Positions 41,274 to 48,887 of a DNA stretch of 64,000 nucleotides are shown here, one piece after another. The notes beneath the pieces were generated by a model, which made no database searches, was not told where the DNA came from, and saw only the letters and a list, made by a program, of their open reading frames with translations. Origin of the DNA: Rhizobium leguminosarum bv. trifolii WSM2297 (GTDB taxonomy: Bacteria > Pseudomonadota > Alphaproteobacteria > Rhizobiales > Rhizobiaceae); assembly GCF_000271845.1 (NCBI RefSeq), contig NZ_JH719395.1:2697624-2761623 (forward strand), in the 5' to 3' direction. Both the position numbers and the translations under genes were made by a program. Every line of letters starts with the position of its first letter. The first letter of the stretch is position 1.

Positions 41274-43097
41274 ATGCAAAGCGTGCGAGCAAGCGGGTCG
41301 CCAAGTGTGGCAATCCCCACAACATCGGAAACACGAGAACAGCTTGATCGCATCAGATCCAGCCAGGAATTTCACGCCCCTGACCGTGGGCGTAGATTTC
41401 TTGATTATATTGTCGAAGAAGCGCTCGCTGAACGGGGGGCCTATCTGAAGGCCTATACGATCGCCCTGGAGGTATTCGGCCGAGACGCCTCATTCGACGC
41501 CCAGAACGATCCTGTCGTGAGGATTGAGGCCGGCCGTATACGCCGGGCCTTGGAACGATATTATCTGGTCGCGGGGCAATTCGACAAGGTCATCATTACC
41601 ATCCCGAAGGGTGGGTATGTGCCGTGCTTCAGACACAGTGACGCCTGCCCTGCGACAAACCTCGGTCCACCGTCAGAAACGAGCGATAGTCCCGACCCTG
41701 TCGTGCAAACCGTCAGACCTTCTAAACCTGCAGATCACTCCCTCTTGGACGAGAGCACCGTTCAATCCGCTCCGCCGTCCTGGATCTTCTATGTGACGGC
41801 GGTTTCCTTGGGTCTGATCACGTTGTTTATCGCCTTCGGCATTCCTTTTCTTTTCAGCCCTCGCACGCCGTCGCCTACCAACCCCACTGATAGGCCAGAT
41901 TTTCCCCAGGTCCTTGTGGAGCCATTCGAGGACATTTCAGAAGCCGGCGCATCGGCAGGTATCGCCCGAGGACTGACGGACGAGGTGATCGGCCACCTGG
42001 CAAAGTTTAGGGAGATTGTTGTAATTTCGAATATGCCTGCGGCATTGGGCGGACAGCCGCTGCCGAAAGGACCGCGGGAACCGCGTTTTGCTTTGCAAGG
42101 TCGAGTGCGCGTCGAGGACAGCAGGTTGCGGCTGACCGCACGGTTTGTAAACCGTCATGATGGATCCGTAATCTGGGCCAACAGCTACGACAAGGACCTT
42201 CGGATACAGGACGTCTTGCAGGTTGAAGCCGACCTGGCCCAAGAGGTGGCGATCGTTCTCGCCCCGCCATATGGGATCATCTCCCAGAGCGATACCGCAA
42301 CGATCCCATCGTCCACCTCCGATCAGCGGGATGACTACGCCTGCACGCAGTCTTATTACAGCTACCGGGTCGACCTCAACCCAAAGGGCCAGGCCGCGGT
42401 CCGGGCCTGTCTTCAACGAGCAACGGAGCGCAACCCGGGAAATTCCACTTATTGGGCCTTGCTGTCGATGACCTACCTCGATGAACTCCGCTTTCAATTC
42501 AGCCTTGATAGAGTGCCTGCCCTTTCCACTTTGAAATCTGCGGTGGAAACCGCGCGCCGTGCGACCGACCTCGATCCGCAGAATGCCCGCGCGCTGCAGG
42601 CGCTGATGCTTGCCAACTTCTTTAACGGCGATGTCGAGGCCGCGTTGAAAGTGGGAGCTGCTGCCTATGAGCTAAACCCCACCGATACGGAGGTGGCCGG
42701 CGAATATGGCTTCCGTCTGGCGCTTTCCGGCAAATGGGATACCGGCTGTGAGTTGATGTCGAGAGCCATTAACAAAAATCCCGGCCCGAAAGGATATTAC
42801 GAAGTGGGTCTGGCCATGTGCGCCTACATGCGGGAGGACTACCAGGCAGCCGAACTATGGGTCAGGATGGCGGATCTGCGATACAATCCCATACATCACC
42901 TCGTCCTGCTTGCGATCCTTGGCGCGGAGGGCCGGCTCGATGAAGCCCGTGAAGAGCGTGATTGGCTCAAGGCGAACGCACCGGCGTTGCTGGCCAACAT
43001 CCGCAACGAGATCAGCATCCGCCTGCCTCGTCTTGAGGATCAGCAACGGATCCTCGCGGGGCTGAATGCGGCAGGCGTCGCAGTCGCTTCACAATAG
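41274..43097 (+). CDS. TolB-like/TPR membrane protein, full-length paralogue
   Basis: The 607-residue protein has the same order as the short gene at 14091: conserved cytosolic domain (FLDYIVEEALAERGAYLKAY, FGRDASFDAQNDPVVRIEAG, RRALERYYL, ITIPKGGYVPCF), a membrane helix at about 170-195 (WIFYVTAVSLGLITLFIAFG), and a TolB-N/FlgO-like domain (ARGLTDEVIGHLAKF, FALQGRVRVEDSRLRLTARF). TPR-like repeats fill about 350-600 (NPGNSTYWALLSMTYLDEL, LDPQNARALQALMLANFFNG). It lacks the cyclase domain such proteins often carry. ATG 41274 is preceded by a G-rich stretch; a GTG at 41238 is possible. It is a single gene; the role is unknown, possibly signal sensing. Confidence 0.82.
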   Translation: MQSVRASGSPSVAIPTTSETREQLDRIRSSQEFHAPDRGRRFLDYIVEEALAERGAYLKAYTIALEVFGRDASFDAQNDPVVRIEAGRIRRALERYYLVAGQFDKVIITIPKGGYVPCFRHSDACPATNLGPPSETSDSPDPVVQTVRPSKPADHSLLDESTVQSAPPSWIFYVTAVSLGLITLFIAFGIPFLFSPRTPSPTNPTDRPDFPQVLVEPFEDISEAGASAGIARGLTDEVIGHLAKFREIVVISNMPAALGGQPLPKGPREPRFALQGRVRVEDSRLRLTARFVNRHDGSVIWANSYDKDLRIQDVLQVEADLAQEVAIVLAPPYGIISQSDTATIPSSTSDQRDDYACTQSYYSYRVDLNPKGQAAVRACLQRATERNPGNSTYWALLSMTYLDELRFQFSLDRVPALSTLKSAVETARRATDLDPQNARALQALMLANFFNGDVEAALKVGAAAYELNPTDTEVAGEYGFRLALSGKWDTGCELMSRAINKNPGPKGYYEVGLAMCAYMREDYQAAELWVRMADLRYNPIHHLVLLAILGAEGRLDEAREERDWLKANAPALLANIRNEISIRLPRLEDQQRILAGLNAAGVAVASQ

Positions 43098-43191
43098 TCG
43101 GCCGAACCCGGGCGCCGCCCTTCTCCCATAGATGTTACGTGATGCTACACGCGCTCGGCTGTTAACGGCGTTACTATCTGCCATCACTTGA

Positions 43192-43208
43192 GGCCGAACC
43201 GTTCGGCC
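43192..43208. promoter_or_regulatory. Dyad GGCCGAA-CCG-TTCGGCC upstream of DUF3302 gene
   Basis: A perfect 7-base inverted repeat lies 34 bases before the GTG start of the DUF3302 gene. It may be an operator or a leader hairpin of the transport unit that follows. Confidence 0.35.
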
Positions 43209-43241
43209 ATATCAAGCCGAAAGCGGAAGGGGGGGGAAGCC

Positions 43242-43583
43242 GTGTTTCTCGACTATTTTGCACTCGGGGTGCTGGTTTTCACGGTCGTAACGCTTTTCTA
43301 CGCCGTGATCGCTATCCATGACATTCCTCACATCATTGCGAAGAAACGCAATCACCCGCATCAGGACGCCATTCATATCGCCGGCTGGGTGAGTCTGTTC
43401 ACCCTCCACGTTATATGGCCGTTTCTGTTCATCTGGGCCTCCCTTTATCGAGAGGACCGCGGTTGGGGAATCAAGCCCGACGGCAAGCTGGCGGAGGAAG
43501 TGGAGGCAAACGCCGAAATCGCCCGCCTTCAGGCTCGGATCGCCGAACTGGAAGCCCAACCTCTGGAGAAGGAGAAAGCCTGA
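43242..43583 (+). CDS. DUF3302 (YiaW/YibI-like) inner-membrane protein
   Basis: The 113-residue protein has two membrane helices (about 2-25 and 45-65: LDYFALGVLVFTVVTLFYAV and WVSLFTLHVIWPFLFIWASL) and a charged C-terminal coiled coil (LAEEVEANAEIARLQARIAE). The segment HDIPHIIAKKRNHPHQDAIHIAGW is characteristic of DUF3302. GTG at 43242 is the start, preceded by AAGGGGGGGG. Its stop overlaps the next ATG (TGATG). In E. coli YiaW pairs with the HlyD-like YiaV, the same order seen here, so the pair is probably one membrane unit. Confidence 0.85.
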   Translation: MFLDYFALGVLVFTVVTLFYAVIAIHDIPHIIAKKRNHPHQDAIHIAGWVSLFTLHVIWPFLFIWASLYREDRGWGIKPDGKLAEEVEANAEIARLQARIAELEAQPLEKEKA

Positions 43584-44740
43584 TGGACCTGCTCCTGATC
43601 CTCACCTATGCCGCAATCTGCTGGACGATCTTCAAAGTCTTCCGAATCCCGGTAAACCAATGGACGCTTTCAACAGCGGTCCTGGGCGGCATGTTCCTGA
43701 TTTCCGCGCTGCTCCTCATCATGAGTTACAATCACCCCTATTCAGGCGACGGACGCATCTACTTTACCTCTGCGCCGGTCATTCCTGTTGTCGGCGGACA
43801 AGTAGTGGAGGTTCCGGTCCAACCCGACACGCCGTTGAAGAAGGGCGACGTCCTCTTTCGCATCGACCCGCGCCCCTATCAGTTCGTCGTCGATCAGAAG
43901 AAGGCCGCTTTGGCGGAAGCCAAGCAGGCTGTCCTTCAATTGAAATCTGCGCTCGATGCCGCGAACTCCGCCGTGAGCGGTGCCGAGGCATCCCGCGACC
44001 GCTCCCTGCAAAGCTTTGAGAAATTCCAGCAATCGAACGAGAACGCCAGATCGAGCGGCAAAGGCGCTGTCTTTTCCGAACTCGAAGTCGAGAACCGGCG
44101 AGGCATCTACCTGACCTCCGAAGCCGCGGTCGAGACCGCACGGGCGCAGGCCATGCAAGCCAAGCTCGCTTATGACTCGGAGATCAACGGCATCAATCCG
44201 ACGGTCGCACGCTTGCAGGCCGAATTGGGCAATGCGGAATACGACCTCGACCAGACGACCGTTCGAGCCCCGAGCAGTGGCTATGTCGCACAGGTCTTCC
44301 TGCGTCCGGGAATGATGGCTAACCCGCTGCCCTTGCGGCCGGTCATGGTCTTCATCAACAGCGAAGACCGGACATTGGCTGCTGCCTTCATCCAGAATTC
44401 GCTACAGCGAGTCCGGGTTGGCGATGAGGCCGAAGTCTCGTTCAAGGCCGTGCCCGGCAAGATATTCAAGGCCCGGATCCAGGGCATCATCGATGTGATG
44501 GCGCAGGGCCAGCTTCAGCCGACAGGCGCCCTGATCGATCCGCAGTCGCCCGAGCGCGCCTCCCCGGGTCAAACGCTGGCACGCATCGAGATCCTCGAAG
44601 ATACCAGCAAATACCAGCTGCCGGGCGGCGTCGTTGCTGATGTCGCCGTCTACACCGAGCATTGGCATCACGTCGCCGTTCTCCGCAAGGTTCTTCTCAG
44701 GATGAGTAGCTGGATGAACTTCGTTTTCCTCGAGCATTGA
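43583..44740 (+). CDS. HlyD-family membrane fusion protein (YiaV/YibH-like)
   Basis: The 385-residue protein has two N-terminal membrane helices (1-60: LLLILTYAAICWTIFKVFRI, LGGMFLISALLLIMSYNHPY) and a periplasmic adaptor: biotinyl-lipoyl half IPVVGGQVVEVPVQPDTPLKKGDVLFRIDPRPYQ, a long coiled-coil hairpin (110-220, rich in Ala/Glu/Gln), and the second half TTVRAPSSGYVAQVFLRPG with a beta-barrel. No RND or ABC partner is adjacent; the DUF3302 protein, joined by a TGATG overlap, is the probable partner, as for E. coli YiaV. In Rhizobium it may help export or envelope integrity. SulP follows 66 bases downstream. Confidence 0.88.
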   Translation: MDLLLILTYAAICWTIFKVFRIPVNQWTLSTAVLGGMFLISALLLIMSYNHPYSGDGRIYFTSAPVIPVVGGQVVEVPVQPDTPLKKGDVLFRIDPRPYQFVVDQKKAALAEAKQAVLQLKSALDAANSAVSGAEASRDRSLQSFEKFQQSNENARSSGKGAVFSELEVENRRGIYLTSEAAVETARAQAMQAKLAYDSEINGINPTVARLQAELGNAEYDLDQTTVRAPSSGYVAQVFLRPGMMANPLPLRPVMVFINSEDRTLAAAFIQNSLQRVRVGDEAEVSFKAVPGKIFKARIQGIIDVMAQGQLQPTGALIDPQSPERASPGQTLARIEILEDTSKYQLPGGVVADVAVYTEHWHHVAVLRKVLLRMSSWMNFVFLEH

Positions 44741-44806
44741 GACGGATGGGCTGAAGCCCGGCTGGAATTTCGGGAGACGTCGAAGCACATCCAGGGGAGT
44801 AATACG

Positions 44807-46543
44807 GTGATCGGAAGTTTCGGCATACCGATGCTAAAGGGGCTGGAGGGCTTCAATCGGAACTGGCTTCGAAGCGACATCCCTGCCGGGCTGTCGATTG
44901 CCGCAGTCGGGCTGCCGAGCGCCATCGCCTATCCCGCGATCGCCGGCCTGCCTCCCGAAACGGGAATTTATGCAAGCATCGTCGCGCCGATCGCCTACGC
45001 TATTTTCGGGCCATCGCGCCTGCTGGTCGTCGGGCCGGATGCCGCAACCATGACCGTTCTCGCCGCCGCAATGGCCGCAATCATCGCAGCCGAGCCGGCC
45101 GCCGCAGGCGTGGACCGGATCGCGATCGCATCCGCCCTGGCGCTCGGCGTCGGGGTGTTCTGCCTCGCTGCCAGGTTTCTAAGACTGGGAGTCGTGGCCA
45201 ACTTTCTCTCCCGTCCCATTCTCGTCGGATTCTTTGCCGGCGTGTCTCTGTCGATCCTCGTCGGCCAGATCAATCGTTTCACCGGGGTCAAGATTGAGTC
45301 CGAGGGGCTCGTTCCGCCCATCGTCGAAATATTGCGCAAGAGCGCTTCGATCCACTGGCCGTCACTGATTTTCGGCCTGTCGATGTTCGCTTTATTGTGG
45401 GTGGTAAAGGCCGCGCGTCTCAAGGTCCCCGGCCCTGTTCTTGTCGTTGTCGTCTCGGTGATCCTGTCTGCCGTCTTCGACTTCCAGGGCCGCGGCATAG
45501 CCGTCGTCGGCGACATTCCCCGCGGCTTGCCGATGTTTTCGCTGCCTGCGCTTTACGAGATGCCGCTCGACAAGATCGTGCTTGGCTCCGCCGCCGTTTT
45601 CCTCGTCAGCTTCGGTGCGGGGATTGTTGCCGCCCGCAGTTTCGGCACACGCGCCGGACAGGAGGTGGACGCGAACCAGGAACTGATCGGTCTCGGGGCG
45701 GCAAATTTCGCTCCTGGTCTTTTCGGTTCGTTTCCAATCAGCGTCTCGGATTCGAGAACGGCAATCAATATGTCGGCAGGCGGCGTCTCGCAGGCGGCCG
45801 GACTTGTCTCAGCGGCCACGCTGATCGCTGCCCTCGTCTTTCTGAACAGCGCCTTACGGATATTGCCGCTGCCGGCACTTGCCGCCATCCTGGCAATGGC
45901 GGCCATCGGCCTGATCGACATCGGCGAACTGAAAAAAGTCTGGCGCATCAGCCGGATGGAATTCGTCTTCGCATTGATCACCATGTGGGGCGCAATCAGC
46001 TTCGGTGTTCTCAACGGCGTCATTGTCGCGATTGCCGCAACCCTCGTCTATCTCCTGCGCAAGACCATGTATCCGCGCGACAGTCTTCTCGGCAGGATCG
46101 AAGGGCGGGAGGGCTTCTTTGATCTCGCCCGCTTTCCCCAGGCGCGCCCGCAAGAAGGTGTCGCGATATGCGTAATCCAGGGCAACATCCTGTTCTTCAA
46201 CGCCGACTACGTGCGCACACGGCTCCAGATCATCGCTAAGGAGCTTGCGCGGGGGACGAGAGCCCTGTTGCTGGATGCGAGCGCCATCTCCCATGTCGAC
46301 AGTACCGGCGCCGCGGCGCTCGATGCCGTCGCCCAAACGCTCTCGAAACAGAACATCACCTTCGCGATAGCCGATCTCAACGAGGAAAGCCGGCAACTGC
46401 TCGACCGCGCCGGCGTGATCACCGCTATCGGCTCAGCCAACATCTTCAACGACAAGGACGAGGCGGTGGCAGCCCTTGGATCGGCACGCGATGCAATTTT
46501 GGACAAGCCGGAAGAAACGAACGGACCCGTCCTCGGGCCCTGA
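44807..46543 (+). CDS. SulP-family anion transporter with STAS domain
   Basis: The 578-residue protein begins with the SulP core of about fourteen membrane helices (SDIPAGLSIAAVGLPSAIAY, ETGIYASIVAPIAYAIFG, FSRPILVGFFAG-like FLSRPILVGFFAGVSLSILV, SFPISVSDSRTAINMSAGG) and ends with a STAS domain (about 445-545; ALLLDASAISHVDSTGAAAL). Members carry sulfate, bicarbonate, chloride or dicarboxylates. Substrate cannot be told here; no cys genes are near. The start is GTG, with GGGGAG 7 bases before. The PPK2 gene follows after 12 bases, so co-transcription is likely. Confidence 0.92.
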   Translation: MIGSFGIPMLKGLEGFNRNWLRSDIPAGLSIAAVGLPSAIAYPAIAGLPPETGIYASIVAPIAYAIFGPSRLLVVGPDAATMTVLAAAMAAIIAAEPAAAGVDRIAIASALALGVGVFCLAARFLRLGVVANFLSRPILVGFFAGVSLSILVGQINRFTGVKIESEGLVPPIVEILRKSASIHWPSLIFGLSMFALLWVVKAARLKVPGPVLVVVVSVILSAVFDFQGRGIAVVGDIPRGLPMFSLPALYEMPLDKIVLGSAAVFLVSFGAGIVAARSFGTRAGQEVDANQELIGLGAANFAPGLFGSFPISVSDSRTAINMSAGGVSQAAGLVSAATLIAALVFLNSALRILPLPALAAILAMAAIGLIDIGELKKVWRISRMEFVFALITMWGAISFGVLNGVIVAIAATLVYLLRKTMYPRDSLLGRIEGREGFFDLARFPQARPQEGVAICVIQGNILFFNADYVRTRLQIIAKELARGTRALLLDASAISHVDSTGAAALDAVAQTLSKQNITFAIADLNEESRQLLDRAGVITAIGSANIFNDKDEAVAALGSARDAILDKPEETNGPVLGP

Positions 46544-46555
46544 ACGGAGGGAGTT

Positions 46556-47419
46556 ATGAACAAGGGTTACGACGCAAATCTCGAAGAGGCAGTGGCCGAG
46601 GCGAAACGGAACGATAAGGACAAGAGCAAAGGCAAGAAAAAGAAGAGGTCTTGGGACTACGAGAAAGAGATCCTTCGCCTTCAGGTGGAGCTTGCTCATC
46701 TGCAGGCCTGGGTGAAGAAATCGGGCGCCCGGATCGTCATCGTCTTCGAAGGCCGTGATGCCGCCGGCAAGGGCGGAATGATCAAGCGCATCACCGAGAA
46801 GGTCAGCCCCCGGGTCTTTCGTGTCATCGCGCTGCCCGCCCCGACCGATCGCGAAAAGTCGCAGATCTACATGCAGCGCTATATCGCTTACATGCCGGCC
46901 GCAGGTGAAGTCGTGATCTTCGACCGCAGCTGGTACAACAGGCCGGGCGTAGACCGGGTGATGGGCTTCTGCAGCGAAAAGAAGGCCGAGCGTTTTCTCG
47001 AGCTGGCGCCTCGCTTCGAGGCGGCAATTGTCGAGAGCGGTATTATTCTGCTCAAATACTTCCTGACCGTCAGCGAGGACGAGCAGGAGCGGCGCTTCAA
47101 GCGCCGGATCGATGATCCGCTTCGGCAGTGGAAACTTAGCCCGATGGACGTCGAATCCTATCAGCGCTGGTGGGATTATACGCGGGCCTACGACGCGATG
47201 CTGCGGATGACCGATAGCAACCATGCGCCATGGTGGATCGTTCCGTCGGATGACAAAAAACAAGCCCGCATAAACTGCATCTCCCACATCCTCCAGTCGA
47301 TACCCTATGAGCGCGTCAAGTTCGAGGCGCCGGATCTCGGCAAGCGGCAGAAGCGCCCGGGCGGATATGTCGAAGATCAGAGCGTTCGGCATGTCGTTCC
47401 TGATGTGACCGCGCGGTGA
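46556..47419 (+). CDS. ppk2: Polyphosphate kinase 2 (class I)
   Basis: The 287-residue enzyme transfers phosphate between polyphosphate and nucleoside diphosphates. The Walker A motif GRDAAGKGG lies at 66-74 (IVIVFEGRDAAGKGGMIKRI), the Asp-Arg lid motif DRSWYNR at 123-129, and FKRRIDDPLRQWKLSPMD and MLRMTDSNHAPWWIV complete the family. A Lys-rich stretch at 20-31 (KDKSKGKKKKR) may bind polyphosphate. GGAGG lies before the ATG. Being one-domain, it is class I, usually making ATP or GTP from polyphosphate. It lies in a run of stress and membrane genes, consistent with energy supply during starvation or low oxygen. Confidence 0.93.
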   Translation: MNKGYDANLEEAVAEAKRNDKDKSKGKKKKRSWDYEKEILRLQVELAHLQAWVKKSGARIVIVFEGRDAAGKGGMIKRITEKVSPRVFRVIALPAPTDREKSQIYMQRYIAYMPAAGEVVIFDRSWYNRPGVDRVMGFCSEKKAERFLELAPRFEAAIVESGIILLKYFLTVSEDEQERRFKRRIDDPLRQWKLSPMDVESYQRWWDYTRAYDAMLRMTDSNHAPWWIVPSDDKKQARINCISHILQSIPYERVKFEAPDLGKRQKRPGGYVEDQSVRHVVPDVTAR

Positions 47420-47468
47420 GTGGCGGACCGATCGGCCGATCGACGGCAAACCAGACGGGCTGACCGTT

Positions 47469-48623
47469 ATGAATCTGGAGCAGACACGGGGCGAGGCGTT
47501 GAAGCCCGCAGACATCATGCAGACCTCGATCGAGACGCGGGTCAGCGATCTCGTGCGGCTGGGGATCATCGCACTTTTCGCCTACTGGTCCTTCCGTCTG
47601 GTCGCTCCGTTCGCGCTGATCGTCATCTGGTCTGCGATCCTGGCTATCGCGTTGTTTCCTTTGCATGAGATGCTTGCGCGCGCCCTTGGAAACCGTCCGG
47701 CCATTTCGGCAACGATCATCGTCGTCGCCTGTCTGGTCCTCGTCATCGCACCTTTATCGCTTGTCGCCGTCAATTTCGCTGATGCGGCACAAGACCTCAT
47801 CGCAAGATTGAGGACGGACAGCTTTGCCTTGCCTTCGGCGCCTCAGAGCATTCGCGAGTGGCCTGTCGTCGGCGAACGGCTCTATGCCGCCTGGAACCAG
47901 ATCGCCACCAACCTCGCCGCATCGATCACGAAATTCCAGGCGCCTCTGCGCGAGATCGCCGGCGTCGTCGTCACCAAACTCGCCTCGATCGGCGCCGGCC
48001 TGTTGAGCTTCATCGTCTCCGTTGTTCTGTCCGGCTTCCTGATGGCAACAGGTCAACGACTAAGCTCGATCGTGGCAGCTCTTGCCAACAGAGTTGCGGG
48101 CGACAGGGGCGTTGGCTTCGCCAAGCTTGCGGCCACAACCGTGCGCAACGTCTCGCGCGGCGTGATTGGCGTCGCCTTCCTGCAAACGCTTTTATGCGGG
48201 CTCTGCTTCGTCATCTTCGATCTGCCGGCAAGAGGGGCATTGACCTTTGCCGTTTTCATCCTCTGCATCATGCAGATCGGCCCCGGCCTGGTCCTGGTTC
48301 CCGCAATCATCTGGGCTTGGTTTTCCTGGCCGGTTTCGACATCCCTGGCATTTACGCTCATCGCGACGCCCATCACGCTGCTGGACAACGTGCTCAAGCC
48401 CCTCCTCATGGCGCGTGGCTTGACGACACCAATGCCAGTGATCCTCATTGGCGTCATTGGGGGCACGCTGTCATACGGCCTGCTTGGGCTCTTCCTCGGC
48501 CCAATCGTCCTCAGCGTATTTTATGAATTGCTGCGAAGCTGGGCTTGGCCCTCGCCAACGGACGACAGGCTGACAGGCGGTGTCGAAGGGGGCGATGTGG
48601 TCGATCGGGGCGATGTCTGCTGA
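47469..48623 (+). CDS. AI-2E family (PerM/TqsA-like) membrane permease
   Basis: The 384-residue protein has about eight membrane helices in the AI-2E transporter pattern: LGIIALFAYWSFRLVAPFAL, LFPLHEMLARALGNRPAISAT, and the C-terminal block LFLGPIVLSVFYELLRSW and NVLKPLLMARGLTTP that mark the family. Some members move autoinducer-2 or are Na+/H+ antiporters. Substrate is open. It follows the PPK2 gene by 49 bases and precedes the 40-residue peptide gene by 29 bases. The C-terminal tail is short and acidic. Confidence 0.88.
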   Translation: MNLEQTRGEALKPADIMQTSIETRVSDLVRLGIIALFAYWSFRLVAPFALIVIWSAILAIALFPLHEMLARALGNRPAISATIIVVACLVLVIAPLSLVAVNFADAAQDLIARLRTDSFALPSAPQSIREWPVVGERLYAAWNQIATNLAASITKFQAPLREIAGVVVTKLASIGAGLLSFIVSVVLSGFLMATGQRLSSIVAALANRVAGDRGVGFAKLAATTVRNVSRGVIGVAFLQTLLCGLCFVIFDLPARGALTFAVFILCIMQIGPGLVLVPAIIWAWFSWPVSTSLAFTLIATPITLLDNVLKPLLMARGLTTPMPVILIGVIGGTLSYGLLGLFLGPIVLSVFYELLRSWAWPSPTDDRLTGGVEGGDVVDRGDVC

Positions 48624-48652
48624 CCTTTCCGCAGCTCGAGTGAGGAGAAAAC

Positions 48653-48775
48653 ATGTCGAAAGCTTCGACCCACTGGAGCGACAAAGCGCTCATCATTGTA
48701 CTGCGGACGCTGTTAATCCTGGCCGTGCTTGGGGCGCTTGCCGTCCTGATCAAATTCGTTTGGGCATTCCTGTGA
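48653..48775 (+). CDS. 40-residue single-TM peptide
   Basis: ATG at 48653, with GAGGAG 5 bases upstream, opens a 40-codon frame to TGA at 48773. The peptide has a polar N-terminus (MSKASTHWSDK) then one hydrophobic helix (residues about 12-38: LIIVLRTLLILAVLGALAVL and IKFVWAFL). The excellent ribosome site and typical codon use make it likely to be translated. It lies between the AI-2E permease and MscS genes, in the same direction. It may be a small subunit or regulator of one of these, which is inference. Confidence 0.7.
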   Translation: MSKASTHWSDKALIIVLRTLLILAVLGALAVLIKFVWAFL

Positions 48776-48887
48776 TCACCTCAACCGCCTTCTGCGAAGC
48801 GCCCGCCCGCCCCAGCAGTCCCGGCACGCTGCTATGGCAGATCTTCCCAAGAGCCAGCGTCCAATACCCAATCCGAAAGACCACAGA

